A stretch of DNA of 43,183 nt from Deltaproteobacteria bacterium (GCA_021850095.1 JAJZRX010000020.1:1-43183), one strand, 5' to 3'. Positions 24,735-33,463 are shown, numbered from the stretch's first letter. The notes: generated by a model from the sequence alone, not told the origin. A program made the numbers and translations.

Positions 24735-26120
24735 ATGCGCTATATCAGCACCCGCGGCGGTATCCAGCCGATTTCATTCAAGGATGCCGTCATGATGGGA
24801 CTGGCCTCCGATGGCGGCCTGCTTCTGCCGCAGTCGTATCCGACCATATCCAGAGAGCAGCTGGAAGGATGGCGTTCATTGAGCTATCCCGAATTGGCCT
24901 TCGAAGTCATATCCCGCTATGTGGATGACATTCCCGCCGCTGAACTGAAAGACATCATAGATCGATCCTACGCCACCTTCAGTCATCCGCAAGTCACCCC
25001 GGTAGTCAAACAGGACGGCCTCTATATTCTGGAACTCTTTCACGGAGTAACGCTGGCCTTCAAGGATGTTGCGCTGCAGTTTCTCGGCAACCTGTTCGAG
25101 TACATTCTGGTCGAGCGCAACCAGAAACTGAACATCATCGGTGCCACTTCGGGCGATACCGGCAGTGCCGCGATCCACGGCGTGCGGGGTAAAAAAGGCA
25201 TCTCGATCTTTATCCTGCATCCTCATGGCAAGACATCCGCCGTGCAGGCTCTGCAGATGACCACCGTTACCGACGCCAATGTGCACAATATTGCCGTGCA
25301 TGGCACCTTTGACGATTGTCAGGATATGGTCAAGGCGCTCTTCGGCGATCTGGAATTCAAGGAAAAATATTCCCTGGGTGCGGTCAATTCTATCAACTGG
25401 GCGCGGGTGCTGGCACAAGTGGCTTACTATTTCTTCGCCTGGTTGCGGGTGACCGACAGCGGTGAGCAGACCGTCAGCTTTTCCGTGCCGACCGGCAATT
25501 TTGGCGATATTTTTGCCGGTTATGTGGCCAAACGGATGGGATTGCCGATAGATAAACTTCTGCTGGCCACTAATGAAAACAACATCCTGACCCGTTTTAT
25601 CAACCAGGGAGATTACTCGCTGGGCGAAGTGGTTGCAACGGTTTCGCCATCAATGGATATCCAGATCGCTTCCAACTTTGAACGCTACCTGTTTCACCTG
25701 TTCGGTGACAATCCGGAAAGACTCAAAAATGCCTTTGTCGAACTGAAGGAACAGGGACGTATTTCATGTCATGAAAACGAAATGGCCCAGGTACGGAGAG
25801 ACTTCTGTTCGGCATCGGTCAACCAGGCTGAAACCATAGCCACCATCCGGGATTTTCATGCCCAAACCGGCTACCTGCTCGATCCCCATACCGCAGTCGG
25901 CGTTAAAGCCGCTCTGGATCTGCTTGCAGCAGATTCTGCCCGGGTCTGTCTGGCTACGGCCCATCCGGCCAAATTCGGCGAAACGGTTGAAAAGGCCCTT
26001 GGCACTCCGGTTCCGCTTCCCGAATCTGTTCTGGAGCTGAAAGGCAAGCCGACCCGTTGCGAAATCATGGCCGCCGACCTTGAAAAAGTGCGCGAATTTG
26101 TTGTGGCGCAGGTTGGTTGA
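24735..26120 (+). CDS. thrC: Threonine synthase
   Basis: A 461-residue PLP enzyme converting O-phosphohomoserine to threonine. The N-terminal 'MRYISTRGG' is typical. PLP is bound by Lys110 in 'LAFKDVALQFLGNLFEY', and the phosphate-binding 'GATSGDTGSAAIHGV' follows. The length matches the long bacterial/fungal class (about 460) rather than the ~350-residue class. The C-terminal 'CLATAHPAKFGETVEKALG' is also conserved. A GAGAGG site precedes the ATG. A hydroxylase gene follows closely. Confidence 0.96.
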   Translation: MRYISTRGGIQPISFKDAVMMGLASDGGLLLPQSYPTISREQLEGWRSLSYPELAFEVISRYVDDIPAAELKDIIDRSYATFSHPQVTPVVKQDGLYILELFHGVTLAFKDVALQFLGNLFEYILVERNQKLNIIGATSGDTGSAAIHGVRGKKGISIFILHPHGKTSAVQALQMTTVTDANVHNIAVHGTFDDCQDMVKALFGDLEFKEKYSLGAVNSINWARVLAQVAYYFFAWLRVTDSGEQTVSFSVPTGNFGDIFAGYVAKRMGLPIDKLLLATNENNILTRFINQGDYSLGEVVATVSPSMDIQIASNFERYLFHLFGDNPERLKNAFVELKEQGRISCHENEMAQVRRDFCSASVNQAETIATIRDFHAQTGYLLDPHTAVGVKAALDLLAADSARVCLATAHPAKFGETVEKALGTPVPLPESVLELKGKPTRCEIMAADLEKVREFVVAQVG

Positions 26121-26131
26121 CAGGCACGTTC

Positions 26132-26926
26132 ATGCCCCAAGAATCCACGGTGCGGCTGGTATCGTTCCTGTTGGTGTTGACAGTTGTCGCCCTGGCTGAA
26201 TTTTTTTTTCCACGGCGACCGCTGACAACCCCCAAAGGGCGGCGCTGGCTTGTTAATTTCTCCATTGTTGCGCTGGATTCCCTGCTCGTACGCCTTATGA
26301 TGCCTCTGCTGCCCGTGGCCCTGGCCCAGTTGTCCGCCTTGAAGGGGTGGGGACTGCTCAATCAGGTCGATCTTCCCCACTGGATCAGCGTTGTTATTGC
26401 CTTTATCGTCTTTGACATTGTCATCTACCTGCAGCATCGCGCCTTCCACCGCACACCGCTCCTCTGGCGCTTGCACCGTGTTCACCACACCGATCTGGAT
26501 CTGGATGTGTCCAGCGGCACCCGCTTTCATCCGATAGAAATCATTCTCTCGCTCTGCATCAAGCTGGCGGTCGTTTTTCTGATCGGCGCACCGGCGTTGT
26601 CTGTTCTGCTATTCGAGGTTGTCCTGAATGCCACCTCTCTGTTCAATCATGGCAACCTTGCCCTGCCGACGGCCGTTGACCGCTGGCTGAGGTTGCTGCT
26701 GGTAACGCCCGACATGCACCGTGTTCACCACTCGGTGATTCCCGTGGAAACCGACAGCAATTTCTGTTTCAATTTTCCCTGGTGGGATCGCTTGATGGGA
26801 ACCTACCGTGCCCAGCCGTCGGCGGGACACGCTGCAATGCAGATCGGACTGAAGGAGTTCCGTTCAGCAGATCAGCTGAACCTGCTCTATCTGCTGGTGT
26901 TGCCGTTCAAGGGAAGAAAAGGGTAG
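26132..26926 (+). CDS. Fatty acid hydroxylase / sterol desaturase superfamily protein
   Basis: A 264-residue integral membrane di-iron protein. The histidine clusters are H-x3-H ('QHRAFH'), H-x2-H-H ('RLHRVHHTDLDLDVS') and a C-terminal H-x2-H-H ('DMHRVHHSVIPVETDSNF'). Four hydrophobic segments flank them. This matches the bacterial C-5 sterol desaturase / alkylglycerol monooxygenase group. Such enzymes need O2, which is notable in a mostly anaerobic lineage. The substrate is unknown. ATG 26132, just after the thrC stop, is chosen; no clear Shine-Dalgarno is present. It is probably in one transcript with thrC and murJ. Confidence 0.88.
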   Translation: MPQESTVRLVSFLLVLTVVALAEFFFPRRPLTTPKGRRWLVNFSIVALDSLLVRLMMPLLPVALAQLSALKGWGLLNQVDLPHWISVVIAFIVFDIVIYLQHRAFHRTPLLWRLHRVHHTDLDLDVSSGTRFHPIEIILSLCIKLAVVFLIGAPALSVLLFEVVLNATSLFNHGNLALPTAVDRWLRLLLVTPDMHRVHHSVIPVETDSNFCFNFPWWDRLMGTYRAQPSAGHAAMQIGLKEFRSADQLNLLYLLVLPFKGRKG

Positions 26927-26933
26927 CCGGATT

Positions 26934-28502
26934 ATGTCTGAAAAGAAAAAAATAGTCCAAGCGGCCGGTATTTTAGGCAGTGCCACGATGCTGTCGCGCA
27001 TTTTGGGAATGGTGCGCGATATCGTCGTGTCGCGTCTTTTCGGGGCCGGACTTGCCACCGATGCCTTTTTTGCCGCCTTTCAGATACCGAACATGCTGCG
27101 CCGTTTTTTTGCCGAAGGGGCTCTCACGGCCGCTTTCGTTCCGACTTTTACGGCGACGCTCAACCAGAAGGGGGAGCAGGATGCCCGGGAGCTGGCCAAT
27201 ATCTGCTTTACGCTGCTGACGATCGTAATGGCCTTGATAACCCTGGTGGGCATACTGTTTTCGCCGCTGATCGTCAGCCTGATGTTCCCCGGATTCAAGC
27301 TAGAACCGGGGAAATTCGAACTGACCGTACTGCTCAATCGGCTGATGTTTCCCTATATCTTCTTTATCAGTCTGGTGGCGCTCTGCATGGGGATTCTGAA
27401 TACGCTTCGGCATTTTTTTACCCCGGCCATCTCGACCGTATTTCTGAACATCGCCATGATCCTGGCTGCCCTTTGTCTGCGCGGTTTTTTCGAGGCACCC
27501 GTTACCGCCCTGGCAATGGGGGTTCTGATCGGCGGAGCTGTCCAACTGGTCATGCAGCTGCCGGTTCTGTGGCGCAAAGGTTTTCCGTTTCGCCCCAACT
27601 TTGATTTCAGCAATCCGGAAGTCCGCCGCATAACCCTGTTGATGCTGCCGTCACTGTTTGGAGTCGGCGTCTATTATCTCAATATCGTCGTCAGCTCAAT
27701 CCTGGCTTCACAGCTGCCCCAGGGAAGCGTTTCCTACCTGTATTATGCTCAACGACTGTTTGAATTCCCCCAGGGCATCTTCACCGTGTCGGTCGCCCAG
27801 GCGGTGCTGCCTTCCCTGAGCAAACAGGCCGCGTCCGGAGATATGGCCGGCATGAAGGATTCGCTGTCATTCGGAATGCGTTTGACGCTGTTTATCACCA
27901 TCCCGGCCATGGCCGGACTCATGGTCTGCTCGACACCGATCTTCAGCCTGATCTTCATGGGTGGGGCCTTCGACTACACCCAGGTTGTCAACTCGGCCCG
28001 TGCGCTGCTGTATTACTCGCTGGGATTGTCGTTTGTGGCCATGACCAGAGTACTGGCACCAGCCTTCTATGCTCTGAAAGACACTAAAACTCCGGTGCTG
28101 ACAGCATTTATAGCTTTTGTCCTGAACCTTTGCTTAAGCCTCATGTTGATGGGGCCGCTCAAGCATGGCGGCCTGGCGCTGGCAAGCACACTTTCCGCCT
28201 GCGGCAATATGCTGCTGTTGCTCTGGTTTCTGAAGCGTAAAACCGGATCGTTCGGCGGACGCGCCATTTTGAAGACCGCCCTGAAATCCTGTGCCGGGTC
28301 GCTGCCGATGGCGCTGGCGGTCTGGTATATCTGTTCGCTGACAGACTGGTCCCAGGCCGGTCACAAGGTGCTTAAGGGGTCTGTTCTGGGGGGGGCGATC
28401 CTGATCGGCACCGCTGTGTATCTGCTTGCAGTACGCCTGCTGAAAACCGAGGAAGCCCTGGAAGCGGTTGCTATGCTGCGCAGAAAGCTGGGTAAAGTGT
28501 AG
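26934..28502 (+). CDS. murJ: Lipid II flippase MurJ (MviN)
   Basis: A 522-residue polytopic membrane protein, with about 14 hydrophobic helices as expected for a MOP-superfamily MurJ. The family N-terminus 'ILGSATMLSRILGMVRDIVVSRLFG' and the 'AFFAAFQIPNMLRRFFAEGALTAAFVP' block are diagnostic. It flips the lipid-linked peptidoglycan precursor across the inner membrane and is usually essential. It starts 7 bases after the hydroxylase stop. Confidence 0.96.
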   Translation: MSEKKKIVQAAGILGSATMLSRILGMVRDIVVSRLFGAGLATDAFFAAFQIPNMLRRFFAEGALTAAFVPTFTATLNQKGEQDARELANICFTLLTIVMALITLVGILFSPLIVSLMFPGFKLEPGKFELTVLLNRLMFPYIFFISLVALCMGILNTLRHFFTPAISTVFLNIAMILAALCLRGFFEAPVTALAMGVLIGGAVQLVMQLPVLWRKGFPFRPNFDFSNPEVRRITLLMLPSLFGVGVYYLNIVVSSILASQLPQGSVSYLYYAQRLFEFPQGIFTVSVAQAVLPSLSKQAASGDMAGMKDSLSFGMRLTLFITIPAMAGLMVCSTPIFSLIFMGGAFDYTQVVNSARALLYYSLGLSFVAMTRVLAPAFYALKDTKTPVLTAFIAFVLNLCLSLMLMGPLKHGGLALASTLSACGNMLLLLWFLKRKTGSFGGRAILKTALKSCAGSLPMALAVWYICSLTDWSQAGHKVLKGSVLGGAILIGTAVYLLAVRLLKTEEALEAVAMLRRKLGKV

Positions 28503-28792
28503 TGGCTTTTTCGCAATTTTTTACAGGTTTATTAACAGCATTTTTTTGAAAGAAAAAACATTTATCCGCTGCGAAAAAAGCTTGACAGCGTAACCCCCCA
28601 TAATTGCGAAGAAGATTATAAGTAGCTGAAATATAAAACTTATATCGATGTATAAAAATAAGGCAGTTTGAAAAAAACTCTTGCAAAAATATCACTTTTG
28701 CCACCCGTCAACACCGTTGTCCACAGCTTATCCACAATTTTTGTGGATAAGAAAAACAAGCCTGTAATAACGGTCACATCGCGGTAACATGT
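28503..28792. other. AT-rich gap between convergent genes, with inverted repeat arms
   Basis: These 290 bases lie between the 3' ends of murJ (+) and mazG (-), where neither gene needs a promoter. They are clearly AT-richer than the surroundings. GCTTTTTCGCA near 28505 and TGCGAAAAAAGC near 28569 form a near-perfect long-range inverted pair. A short A/T-rich hairpin (about 28549-28560) lies between them, together possibly a bidirectional terminator. A DnaA-box cluster follows. No convincing ORF is seen. Confidence 0.6.
28717..28750. promoter_or_regulatory. DnaA-box cluster (three boxes)
   Basis: Three DnaA 9-mers lie within 34 bases: TTGTCCACA (28717-28725), TTATCCACA (28728-28736, perfect consensus) and TGTGGATAA (28742-28750, the perfect consensus on the other strand). 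The last two form an inverted pair 5 bases apart. They flank the AT-rich stretch at about 28610-28700. No dnaA, dnaN or gidA gene is near. Confidence 0.75.
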
Positions 28793-29590
28793 TTACAAAT
28801 CCGCCGTTCTTTCCAGCCTCTTTGCCTGCTCCCACAGTTTATCCATCTCCTCAAGGGGGGTGTCCTGCATCTGCTTTCCCTGGCTGTGCAGCGTATCTTC
28901 GACATGGGAAAAGCGTTTCTGGAAGCGGTTTATGGTTTTACGCAGAGCCTCTTCGGGATTCAGTGCCAGAAATCTTCCCAGATTGACGATTGCAAAAAGC
29001 AGGTCGCCCAATTCATCTTCCATACGCTGCGGGTCACCAGCGGCCCTGGCCTCCTCGAATTCGTGCAGTTCTTCCATCACCTTGGCAAAGACCTGACCGG
29101 AGTGTTCCCAGTCAAAGCCGACCCGTGAAGCCTTCTCACTGATCTTGTGAGCCTTGAGCAGTGCTGGCAGATGGCACGGCACCCCCGAAAGGGCCGAGGC
29201 GCGTTCAGCACCTTTTTCAGCTTTTTTGATCCGTTCCCAGTTTTCGATCTGGGCATCGCTGTCCTTGATCTCGAGATCGCCGAAAACGTGGGGGTGGCGG
29301 CGAATCAGTTTCTGGCAGAGCGTGTCAATAACGTCGTTGATGGTGAAGTCTCCGGCTTCCTCGGCAATGGCCGCGTGGAACACCGGCTGCAACAACAGGT
29401 CACCCAGTTCTTCCTTGAGATGTTCGGGCGATTGTTCGTCGATCGCTTCGATAACTTCATAGGTTTCTTCCAGCAGATAACGGGTCAGCGACTGATGAGT
29501 CTGTTCGGCATCCCAGGGGCAGCCCTCCGGTCCGCGCAGTCGGCGCATGATCGTCAGGAGCTGGTCAAAATTTGAATTGTTGCTGTTCAT
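28793..29590 (-). CDS. mazG: Nucleoside triphosphate pyrophosphohydrolase MazG
   Basis: A 265-residue tandem-domain MazG, which hydrolyses (d)NTPs to NMP and PPi and in E. coli also lowers (p)ppGpp. It has N-terminal 'LRGPEGCPWDAEQTHQSL' and 'LLEETYEVIEAID' (E-E-x2-E metal site) with 'EELGDLLLQPVFHA'. The second copy has 'ELGDLLFAIVNLGRFL' near the C-terminus. The length matches the full-size enzyme. The ribosome site lies in a 16-bp tandem duplication. Confidence 0.95.
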   Translation of the reverse strand: MNSNNSNFDQLLTIMRRLRGPEGCPWDAEQTHQSLTRYLLEETYEVIEAIDEQSPEHLKEELGDLLLQPVFHAAIAEEAGDFTINDVIDTLCQKLIRRHPHVFGDLEIKDSDAQIENWERIKKAEKGAERASALSGVPCHLPALLKAHKISEKASRVGFDWEHSGQVFAKVMEELHEFEEARAAGDPQRMEDELGDLLFAIVNLGRFLALNPEEALRKTINRFQKRFSHVEDTLHSQGKQMQDTPLEEMDKLWEQAKRLERTADL

Positions 29591-29591
29591 A

Positions 29592-29623
29592 CCGTACCTC
29601 GTGATTTCCGTACCTCGTGATTT
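29592..29623 (-). repeat. Tandem 16-bp duplication carrying the mazG ribosome-binding site
   Basis: CCGTACCTCGTGATTT occurs twice back to back (29592-29607 and 29608-29623). On the mazG strand each copy contains ACGAGGTACGG. This places one Shine-Dalgarno GAGG 7 bases from the ATG and a duplicate 16 bases further up. Confidence 0.85.
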
Positions 29624-29639
29624 GTTTGAATACCCTGCA

Positions 29640-29665
29640 CAAAAAAAACCCGCAGTTGCGGGTTT
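29640..29665 (-). terminator. Terminator of purM-purN (minus strand)
   Basis: AAACCCGC (29646-29653) pairs with GCGGGTTT (29658-29665). On the minus strand it runs into T8 (29648 to 29641). It lies between purN and mazG. Confidence 0.88.
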
Positions 29666-29700
29666 CCGTTGTTGGAGCGAAATAGTTAAAGGTTTGGTCG

Positions 29701-30327
29701 TTACGGCAGAATCCGTACATGCCGTCCTTCAACCCTGATTCTGCCCTCTGAAAAAAGTTTGATTGCCGCCGGAAATGTGCGGTGCTCCTCTTTTTGAATC
29801 CGGGCTGAAAGTGTTTCTTCGGTGTCATCCTGTTCCACCGCAACAACGGACTGCAGGATGACCGGGCCGGTGTCGGTTCCGCAATCAACAAAATGAACCG
29901 TGCAGCCGGAATAGCGGACGCCGTAATCCAGGGCCTGCCGTTGGGCGTGCAGGCCGGGAAAAGCAGGCAGCAGAGCCGGGTGGATGTTCATGATTGCATT
30001 GGGGAAGGCGTTCACCATGACATCGGTCAGGATCCGCATGAAGCCCGCCAGAACAACCAGGTTGACGGAATGTTTTTGCAGAATATCAACCGTGGCCGCA
30101 TCGTATTCACGGCGGTTGGCATAGCCGCCCTTTTCATGGATCACAGCCGGAATAGCGTGCCGGGCCGCACGTTTCAGGGCATAGGCATCGGGATTATTAC
30201 TGATAACGCAGGCGATCGCTGCCGGCAGTTCACCGGCTTCAATGCGGTCAATGATGGCTTGCAGGTTCGTACCGCTTCCGGAAACCAGTACGCCGATTCT
30301 ACAGGGCAGGGTGGGGGGCACGATCAT
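29701..30327 (-). CDS. purN: Phosphoribosylglycinamide formyltransferase (10-formyl-THF)
   Basis: A 208-residue GAR transformylase, step 3 of IMP synthesis. It has '[17 protein letters not shown]' at the N-terminus, the active-site '[23 protein letters not shown]' (Asn and His) and '[19 protein letters not shown]' with the catalytic Asp. The length is normal. Its start overlaps the purM stop by 4 bases, so it is coupled to purM. Confidence 0.96.
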   Translation of the reverse strand: MIVPPTLPCRIGVLVSGSGTNLQAIIDRIEAGELPAAIACVISNNPDAYALKRAARHAIPAVIHEKGGYANRREYDAATVDILQKHSVNLVVLAGFMRILTDVMVNAFPNAIMNIHPALLPAFPGLHAQRQALDYGVRYSGCTVHFVDCGTDTGPVILQSVVAVEQDDTEETLSARIQKEEHRTFPAAIKLFSEGRIRVEGRHVRILP

Positions 30328-31376
30328 GCCTCCAGTAATTCTACACGTTCATTGCCGGCGGCGCAGGCGGTGACTTCACCGATGATCCAGGCCTGCTCGT
30401 TCAGGCCTTTAAGACGATAAATCACGTCTTCAGCCTGATTTTCAGCCACAGCCAGCACCATGCCGATTCCCATATTAAAGGTGCGATACATTTCCTTCTG
30501 CTCGACATTGCCGGCATCGCCCAGCAGATCAAAGAGCAGAGGGCGATGCCAGCTGTTCAGCCGAATGTTGGCAACACACCCCTTCGGCAGAATACGGGGG
30601 ATGTTTTCCAACAGTCCGCCACCGGTGATATGGGCGATGCCGTTGATAGAAAAATCCTTCAGCAGATTGAGGATCGAGCGGACATAGATGCGGGTGGGGG
30701 TCAGCATGACATCGGCAACGCTGGCGCCAGTGCCGGGCAGTTCGGAGTCGATCTTGAGCCCCATGTGATCGAAGACCAGCTTGCGGGCCAGGGAGTAGCC
30801 GTTGCTGTGCAGTCCGCTGGAAGCGATGCCGATCAGACGGTTGCCGACCGCGATGCAGGAGCCGTCGATAATCGAGTCGCGATCCACGACACCAACCGTA
30901 AAACCGGCCACATCGTACTCACCATCAGCATAAAAACCGGGCATCTCGGCAGTTTCGCCTCCGATCAACGCACAGCCGGCCTGTTTACACCCTTCGGCAA
31001 TGCCCTTGACGATCTCGGCGGCTTTTTCCGGCAGCAGCTTGCCGGTTGCCAGATAATCGAGGAAAAAGAGCGGTTCGGCGCCCTGCACAATGATGTCGTT
31101 GACGCACATTGCGACCAAATCGATTCCTACCGTGTCATGGCGATCCGCCATAAAGGCCATTTTAAGCTTTGTGCCGACCCCGTCGGTTCCGGAGACCAGC
31201 ACCGGATTCTTATATTTGGCGGTATTCAACGAAAACAGGCCGCCAAACCCGCCGATATCCGCCAGAACTTCCGGGCGGCTGGTGGCTTTTACCAGGGGCT
31301 TGATCAGGTTTACAAAACTGTTGCCAGCGGCAATGTCAACACCGGCGTCTTTATAGGTTGCTCGCGTATCACTCAT
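30324..31376 (-). CDS. purM: Phosphoribosylformylglycinamidine cyclo-ligase
   Basis: A 350-residue AIR synthetase, step 5 of IMP synthesis. It has '[21 protein letters not shown]', '[16 protein letters not shown]', '[16 protein letters not shown]' and '[14 protein letters not shown]'. These belong to the PurM/SelD/ThiL fold and bind ATP and FGAM. A strong AGGAGG lies upstream of the ATG. Its own promoter is listed at 31406-31434. Confidence 0.97.
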   Translation of the reverse strand: MSDTRATYKDAGVDIAAGNSFVNLIKPLVKATSRPEVLADIGGFGGLFSLNTAKYKNPVLVSGTDGVGTKLKMAFMADRHDTVGIDLVAMCVNDIIVQGAEPLFFLDYLATGKLLPEKAAEIVKGIAEGCKQAGCALIGGETAEMPGFYADGEYDVAGFTVGVVDRDSIIDGSCIAVGNRLIGIASSGLHSNGYSLARKLVFDHMGLKIDSELPGTGASVADVMLTPTRIYVRSILNLLKDFSINGIAHITGGGLLENIPRILPKGCVANIRLNSWHRPLLFDLLGDAGNVEQKEMYRTFNMGIGMVLAVAENQAEDVIYRLKGLNEQAWIIGEVTACAAGNERVELLEA

Positions 31377-31405
31377 CGATTGTAATCCTCCTTGGGCAAG
31401 AGACG

Positions 31406-31434
31406 TTTGTAAAACATGGCCCTTGAAATGTCAA
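31406..31434 (-). promoter_or_regulatory. Predicted sigma-70 promoter of purM
   Basis: On the minus strand, consensus TTGACA (31429-31434), a 17-base spacer and TACAAA (31406-31411). The predicted start near 31399 gives a ~22-base leader with AGGAGG. This is a normal leadered gene, in contrast to the opposite gene. Confidence 0.6.
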
Positions 31435-31474
31435 TTTGAAACTGCTGAAAAGAGCTGATCATAAAGAATATCTC

Positions 31475-31503
31475 TTGACAAATCCGCATGTTTTGGGATT
31501 ATT
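31475..31503 (+). promoter_or_regulatory. Predicted promoter directly in front of the lytic transglycosylase ATG
   Basis: Consensus TTGACA (31475-31480), 17 bases, then ATTATT (31498-31503), then exactly 8 bases to the ATG at 31512. The transcription start would be at or within ~2 bases of the start codon. Confidence 0.55.
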
Positions 31504-31511
31504 AACGCACC

Positions 31512-32144
31512 ATGACAATGCAAACTACGACATTTAGCGCCAGGACAATCTGCGGTTTGTTACTGGCCGGCATGCTTTCGGTCTGTTGGGCTATGCCCTG
31601 CGTCGCGGATATCTACCGTTATGAGGATGAGGACGGCATTGTTCATTTTACCGATGCTCCCACCGACAAGCGTTTCAAAGTCTTCATGCGGGATCTGAAA
31701 AAAGACAAAGAGTTGCGCACGAAACTGAAATATGCCAGTTCCGTCAATCCGGCTGAATATGAGCAGCTGATTAAAAACTGTGCCGATAAATATGGAGTCA
31801 GCACAGCCCTGGTAAAAGCGGTTATTCACGCAGAGTCGGGCTACAATCCCAATGCGGTTTCCAGCAAGGGCGCCAGTGGTCTGATGCAGCTGATGCCGGG
31901 CACGGCCAGATCACTGAAGGTTGCTGACCGTTTCAATCCACGGGACAATGTGGAGGGGGGGGTCAAATACCTCCGTTTTCTACTGGACACTTTTCGGGGT
32001 GACGTTTCGCTGGCGCTGGCGGCCTATAACGCCGGTCTTGGCAATGTGGCAAAGCATGGCGGCATTCCGCCCTTCAATGAAACCAAAACCTATGTCAATC
32101 GGGTTCTTTCCTACATGCAGTCGTATCAATCCAGTGGTATTTAA
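31512..32144 (+). CDS. Exported lytic transglycosylase (DUF4124 + SLT domain)
   Basis: A 210-residue exported protein. A signal peptide (~1-32, ending CVA or similar) precedes a DUF4124-like segment ('DIYRYEDEDGIVHFTDAP', residues 33-50). The C-terminal SLT domain has the catalytic Glu108 in 'HAESGYNPNAVSSKGASGLM', plus 'QLMPGTARSLKV' and 'ALAAYNAGLGNVAKHGGIPP'. It cleaves the MurNAc-GlcNAc bond, forming a 1,6-anhydro product. No Shine-Dalgarno precedes ATG 31512, and the promoter abuts the start; ATG 31518 is an alternative. It overlaps the pgsA start by one base (TAATG). Confidence 0.93.
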   Translation: MTMQTTTFSARTICGLLLAGMLSVCWAMPCVADIYRYEDEDGIVHFTDAPTDKRFKVFMRDLKKDKELRTKLKYASSVNPAEYEQLIKNCADKYGVSTALVKAVIHAESGYNPNAVSSKGASGLMQLMPGTARSLKVADRFNPRDNVEGGVKYLRFLLDTFRGDVSLALAAYNAGLGNVAKHGGIPPFNETKTYVNRVLSYMQSYQSSGI

Positions 32145-32737
32145 TGACTTCCGAACGTTCCAGTCAAATCTTTAACATCCCCAATATTCTCACCATGATG
32201 CGAATAGCCGCCATTCCCCTGTTGGCGGCTCTGCTGCTGTCTCCTTCAAAAGAGTCCGGTTTCTGGGCAGCGGCGGTTTTTGCCCTGGCTTCAATCACCG
32301 ATTGGCTGGATGGGTATCTGGCACGTCGCATGGGGATTGTGACGGTTTTCGGCAAATTCCTGGATCCGATCGCCGACAAGCTGATCGTAATGGCCGCCAT
32401 GGTCATGATTTTGCCCTTCGGCCGGGTTCCGGCCTGGATGGTGCTGGTGATTCTGGGGCGTGAAATGATTATTACCGGTTTGCGGGGGATCGCCTCAAGT
32501 GAGGGGATTGTTATTCAGGCCAGCGATCTGGGCAAGTTCAAGACCATCTTTCAGATCGTGGCCATTCTCGGTCTGGTTCTTCACTACGAATATAACTGGT
32601 TTTTCGGGATTGCCCATCCGCTTTTGACGGTCAATATGCACAATGTCGGCATGTTTTACCTCTGGATTGCAACAATTCTGACCATCTGGTCCGGAGTCGA
32701 CTATCTGGCCCGTTTCATAAAGGTCATTACCCGCTGA
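32144..32737 (+). CDS. pgsA: CDP-diacylglycerol-glycerol-3-phosphate 3-phosphatidyltransferase
   Basis: A 197-residue inner-membrane enzyme making phosphatidylglycerol phosphate. The CDP-alcohol phosphatidyltransferase motif D-G-x2-A-R-x8-G-x3-D-x3-D is exact in 'DGYLARRMGIVTVFGKFLDP' plus 'IADK'. 'IPNILTMMRIAAIPLLA' is the family's amphipathic N-terminus. Five to six membrane helices are visible. The start codon overlaps the preceding stop (TAATG). Related PgsA and Pcs enzymes share this motif, and PgsA is the best fit. Confidence 0.93.
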   Translation: MTSERSSQIFNIPNILTMMRIAAIPLLAALLLSPSKESGFWAAAVFALASITDWLDGYLARRMGIVTVFGKFLDPIADKLIVMAAMVMILPFGRVPAWMVLVILGREMIITGLRGIASSEGIVIQASDLGKFKTIFQIVAILGLVLHYEYNWFFGIAHPLLTVNMHNVGMFYLWIATILTIWSGVDYLARFIKVITR

Positions 32738-32742
32738 AACAT

Positions 32743-33450
32743 TCAGCGGTTTGATTTGCCCAGCGCTATCTCGAATGTCTCGCCTTTGTAGCTGAAGCGC
32801 ACCCGATCCTTCTGGATTTCCTCAACCTTGACCCCTTCGATGACTGCCCCGTCCGAAACCGGCACACCGTTGATTACCGCTACGTTGTCGGCCGTGCCCC
32901 CTTGGTGAGCGATGCCGTTTACCCTTAAAAGCGGAATTGTCCTGACGACTTGCGGAACGGTAAGAGGGGCGGTAAGGGCGCCCAGTGGGACGTTCTTCCT
33001 CTGCTGCTGCACGGTTTTATCAACGGAAGGACGTGTAACGACCGGCACCGGCTTGGCAGGCCCGCTCTGTTTCTTTTGTTTGGGAGCCGGAACAGTTGCT
33101 TGCGAACGTCGGGCCGGAACCACTTCGATACTTTCGGGCAACTGCTCGGTTTTGATGTACGTGGCGTTCGGTGCCGAAGTCACACGTTGAGCTCTAGATT
33201 CTACTTTTGCAGGCGCTTCAGCCGGAGTTTCGGAGCTTACAACGGTCGGCGAAGGATCTTTTTTCATATACAAATAGGTGGCGATAGACCCGCCGGTAAA
33301 CAGCAGCAGCGCCGCCAGAATCAGCCCGGTTGTTGAATGACGCCGTGAACTTTCTCCCCGTAAAATATCGGAATCTATCTTCAGAGAATCGGGCTGGTGG
33401 GCAGCCTTCTCGTCTTCCAGTTTTTTCAGCGCTTTCAGAATCGAACTCAT
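32743..33450 (-). CDS. gspB: General secretion pathway protein B-like
   Basis: A 235-residue bitopic inner-membrane protein. It starts 'MSSILKALKKLEDEK', the characteristic GspB N-terminus. A membrane helix lies at residues ~41-62, then a long Pro/Lys/Ala-rich periplasmic linker, and a C-terminal ~70-residue domain ('IPLLRVNGIAHQGGTADNVA', 'GVPVSDGAVIEGVKVEEIQ', 'VRFSYKGETFEIAL') typical of GspB. With GspA it helps the secretin pass the peptidoglycan. It lies 13 bases after gspA on the same strand. No other type II secretion gene is in the window. Confidence 0.88.
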   Translation of the reverse strand: MSSILKALKKLEDEKAAHQPDSLKIDSDILRGESSRRHSTTGLILAALLLFTGGSIATYLYMKKDPSPTVVSSETPAEAPAKVESRAQRVTSAPNATYIKTEQLPESIEVVPARRSQATVPAPKQKKQSGPAKPVPVVTRPSVDKTVQQQRKNVPLGALTAPLTVPQVVRTIPLLRVNGIAHQGGTADNVAVINGVPVSDGAVIEGVKVEEIQKDRVRFSYKGETFEIALGKSNR

Positions 33451-33463
33451 AACATTTCTCGAA

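Noticed and set aside
28581-28610. TTGACA at 28581 as a promoter for an RNA in the murJ-mazG gap
   Set aside because: No -10-like hexamer lies 16-18 bases downstream; CATAAT is only 12 bases away.
28717-28750. Calling the DnaA-box cluster the chromosomal origin outright
   Set aside because: The usual neighbours (dnaA, dnaN, gidA, rpmH) are absent and no skew could be computed, so it is reported only as a candidate.
30546-31385. 279-codon plus-strand ORF opposite purM
   Set aside because: Shadow of purM; composition typical of antisense frames.
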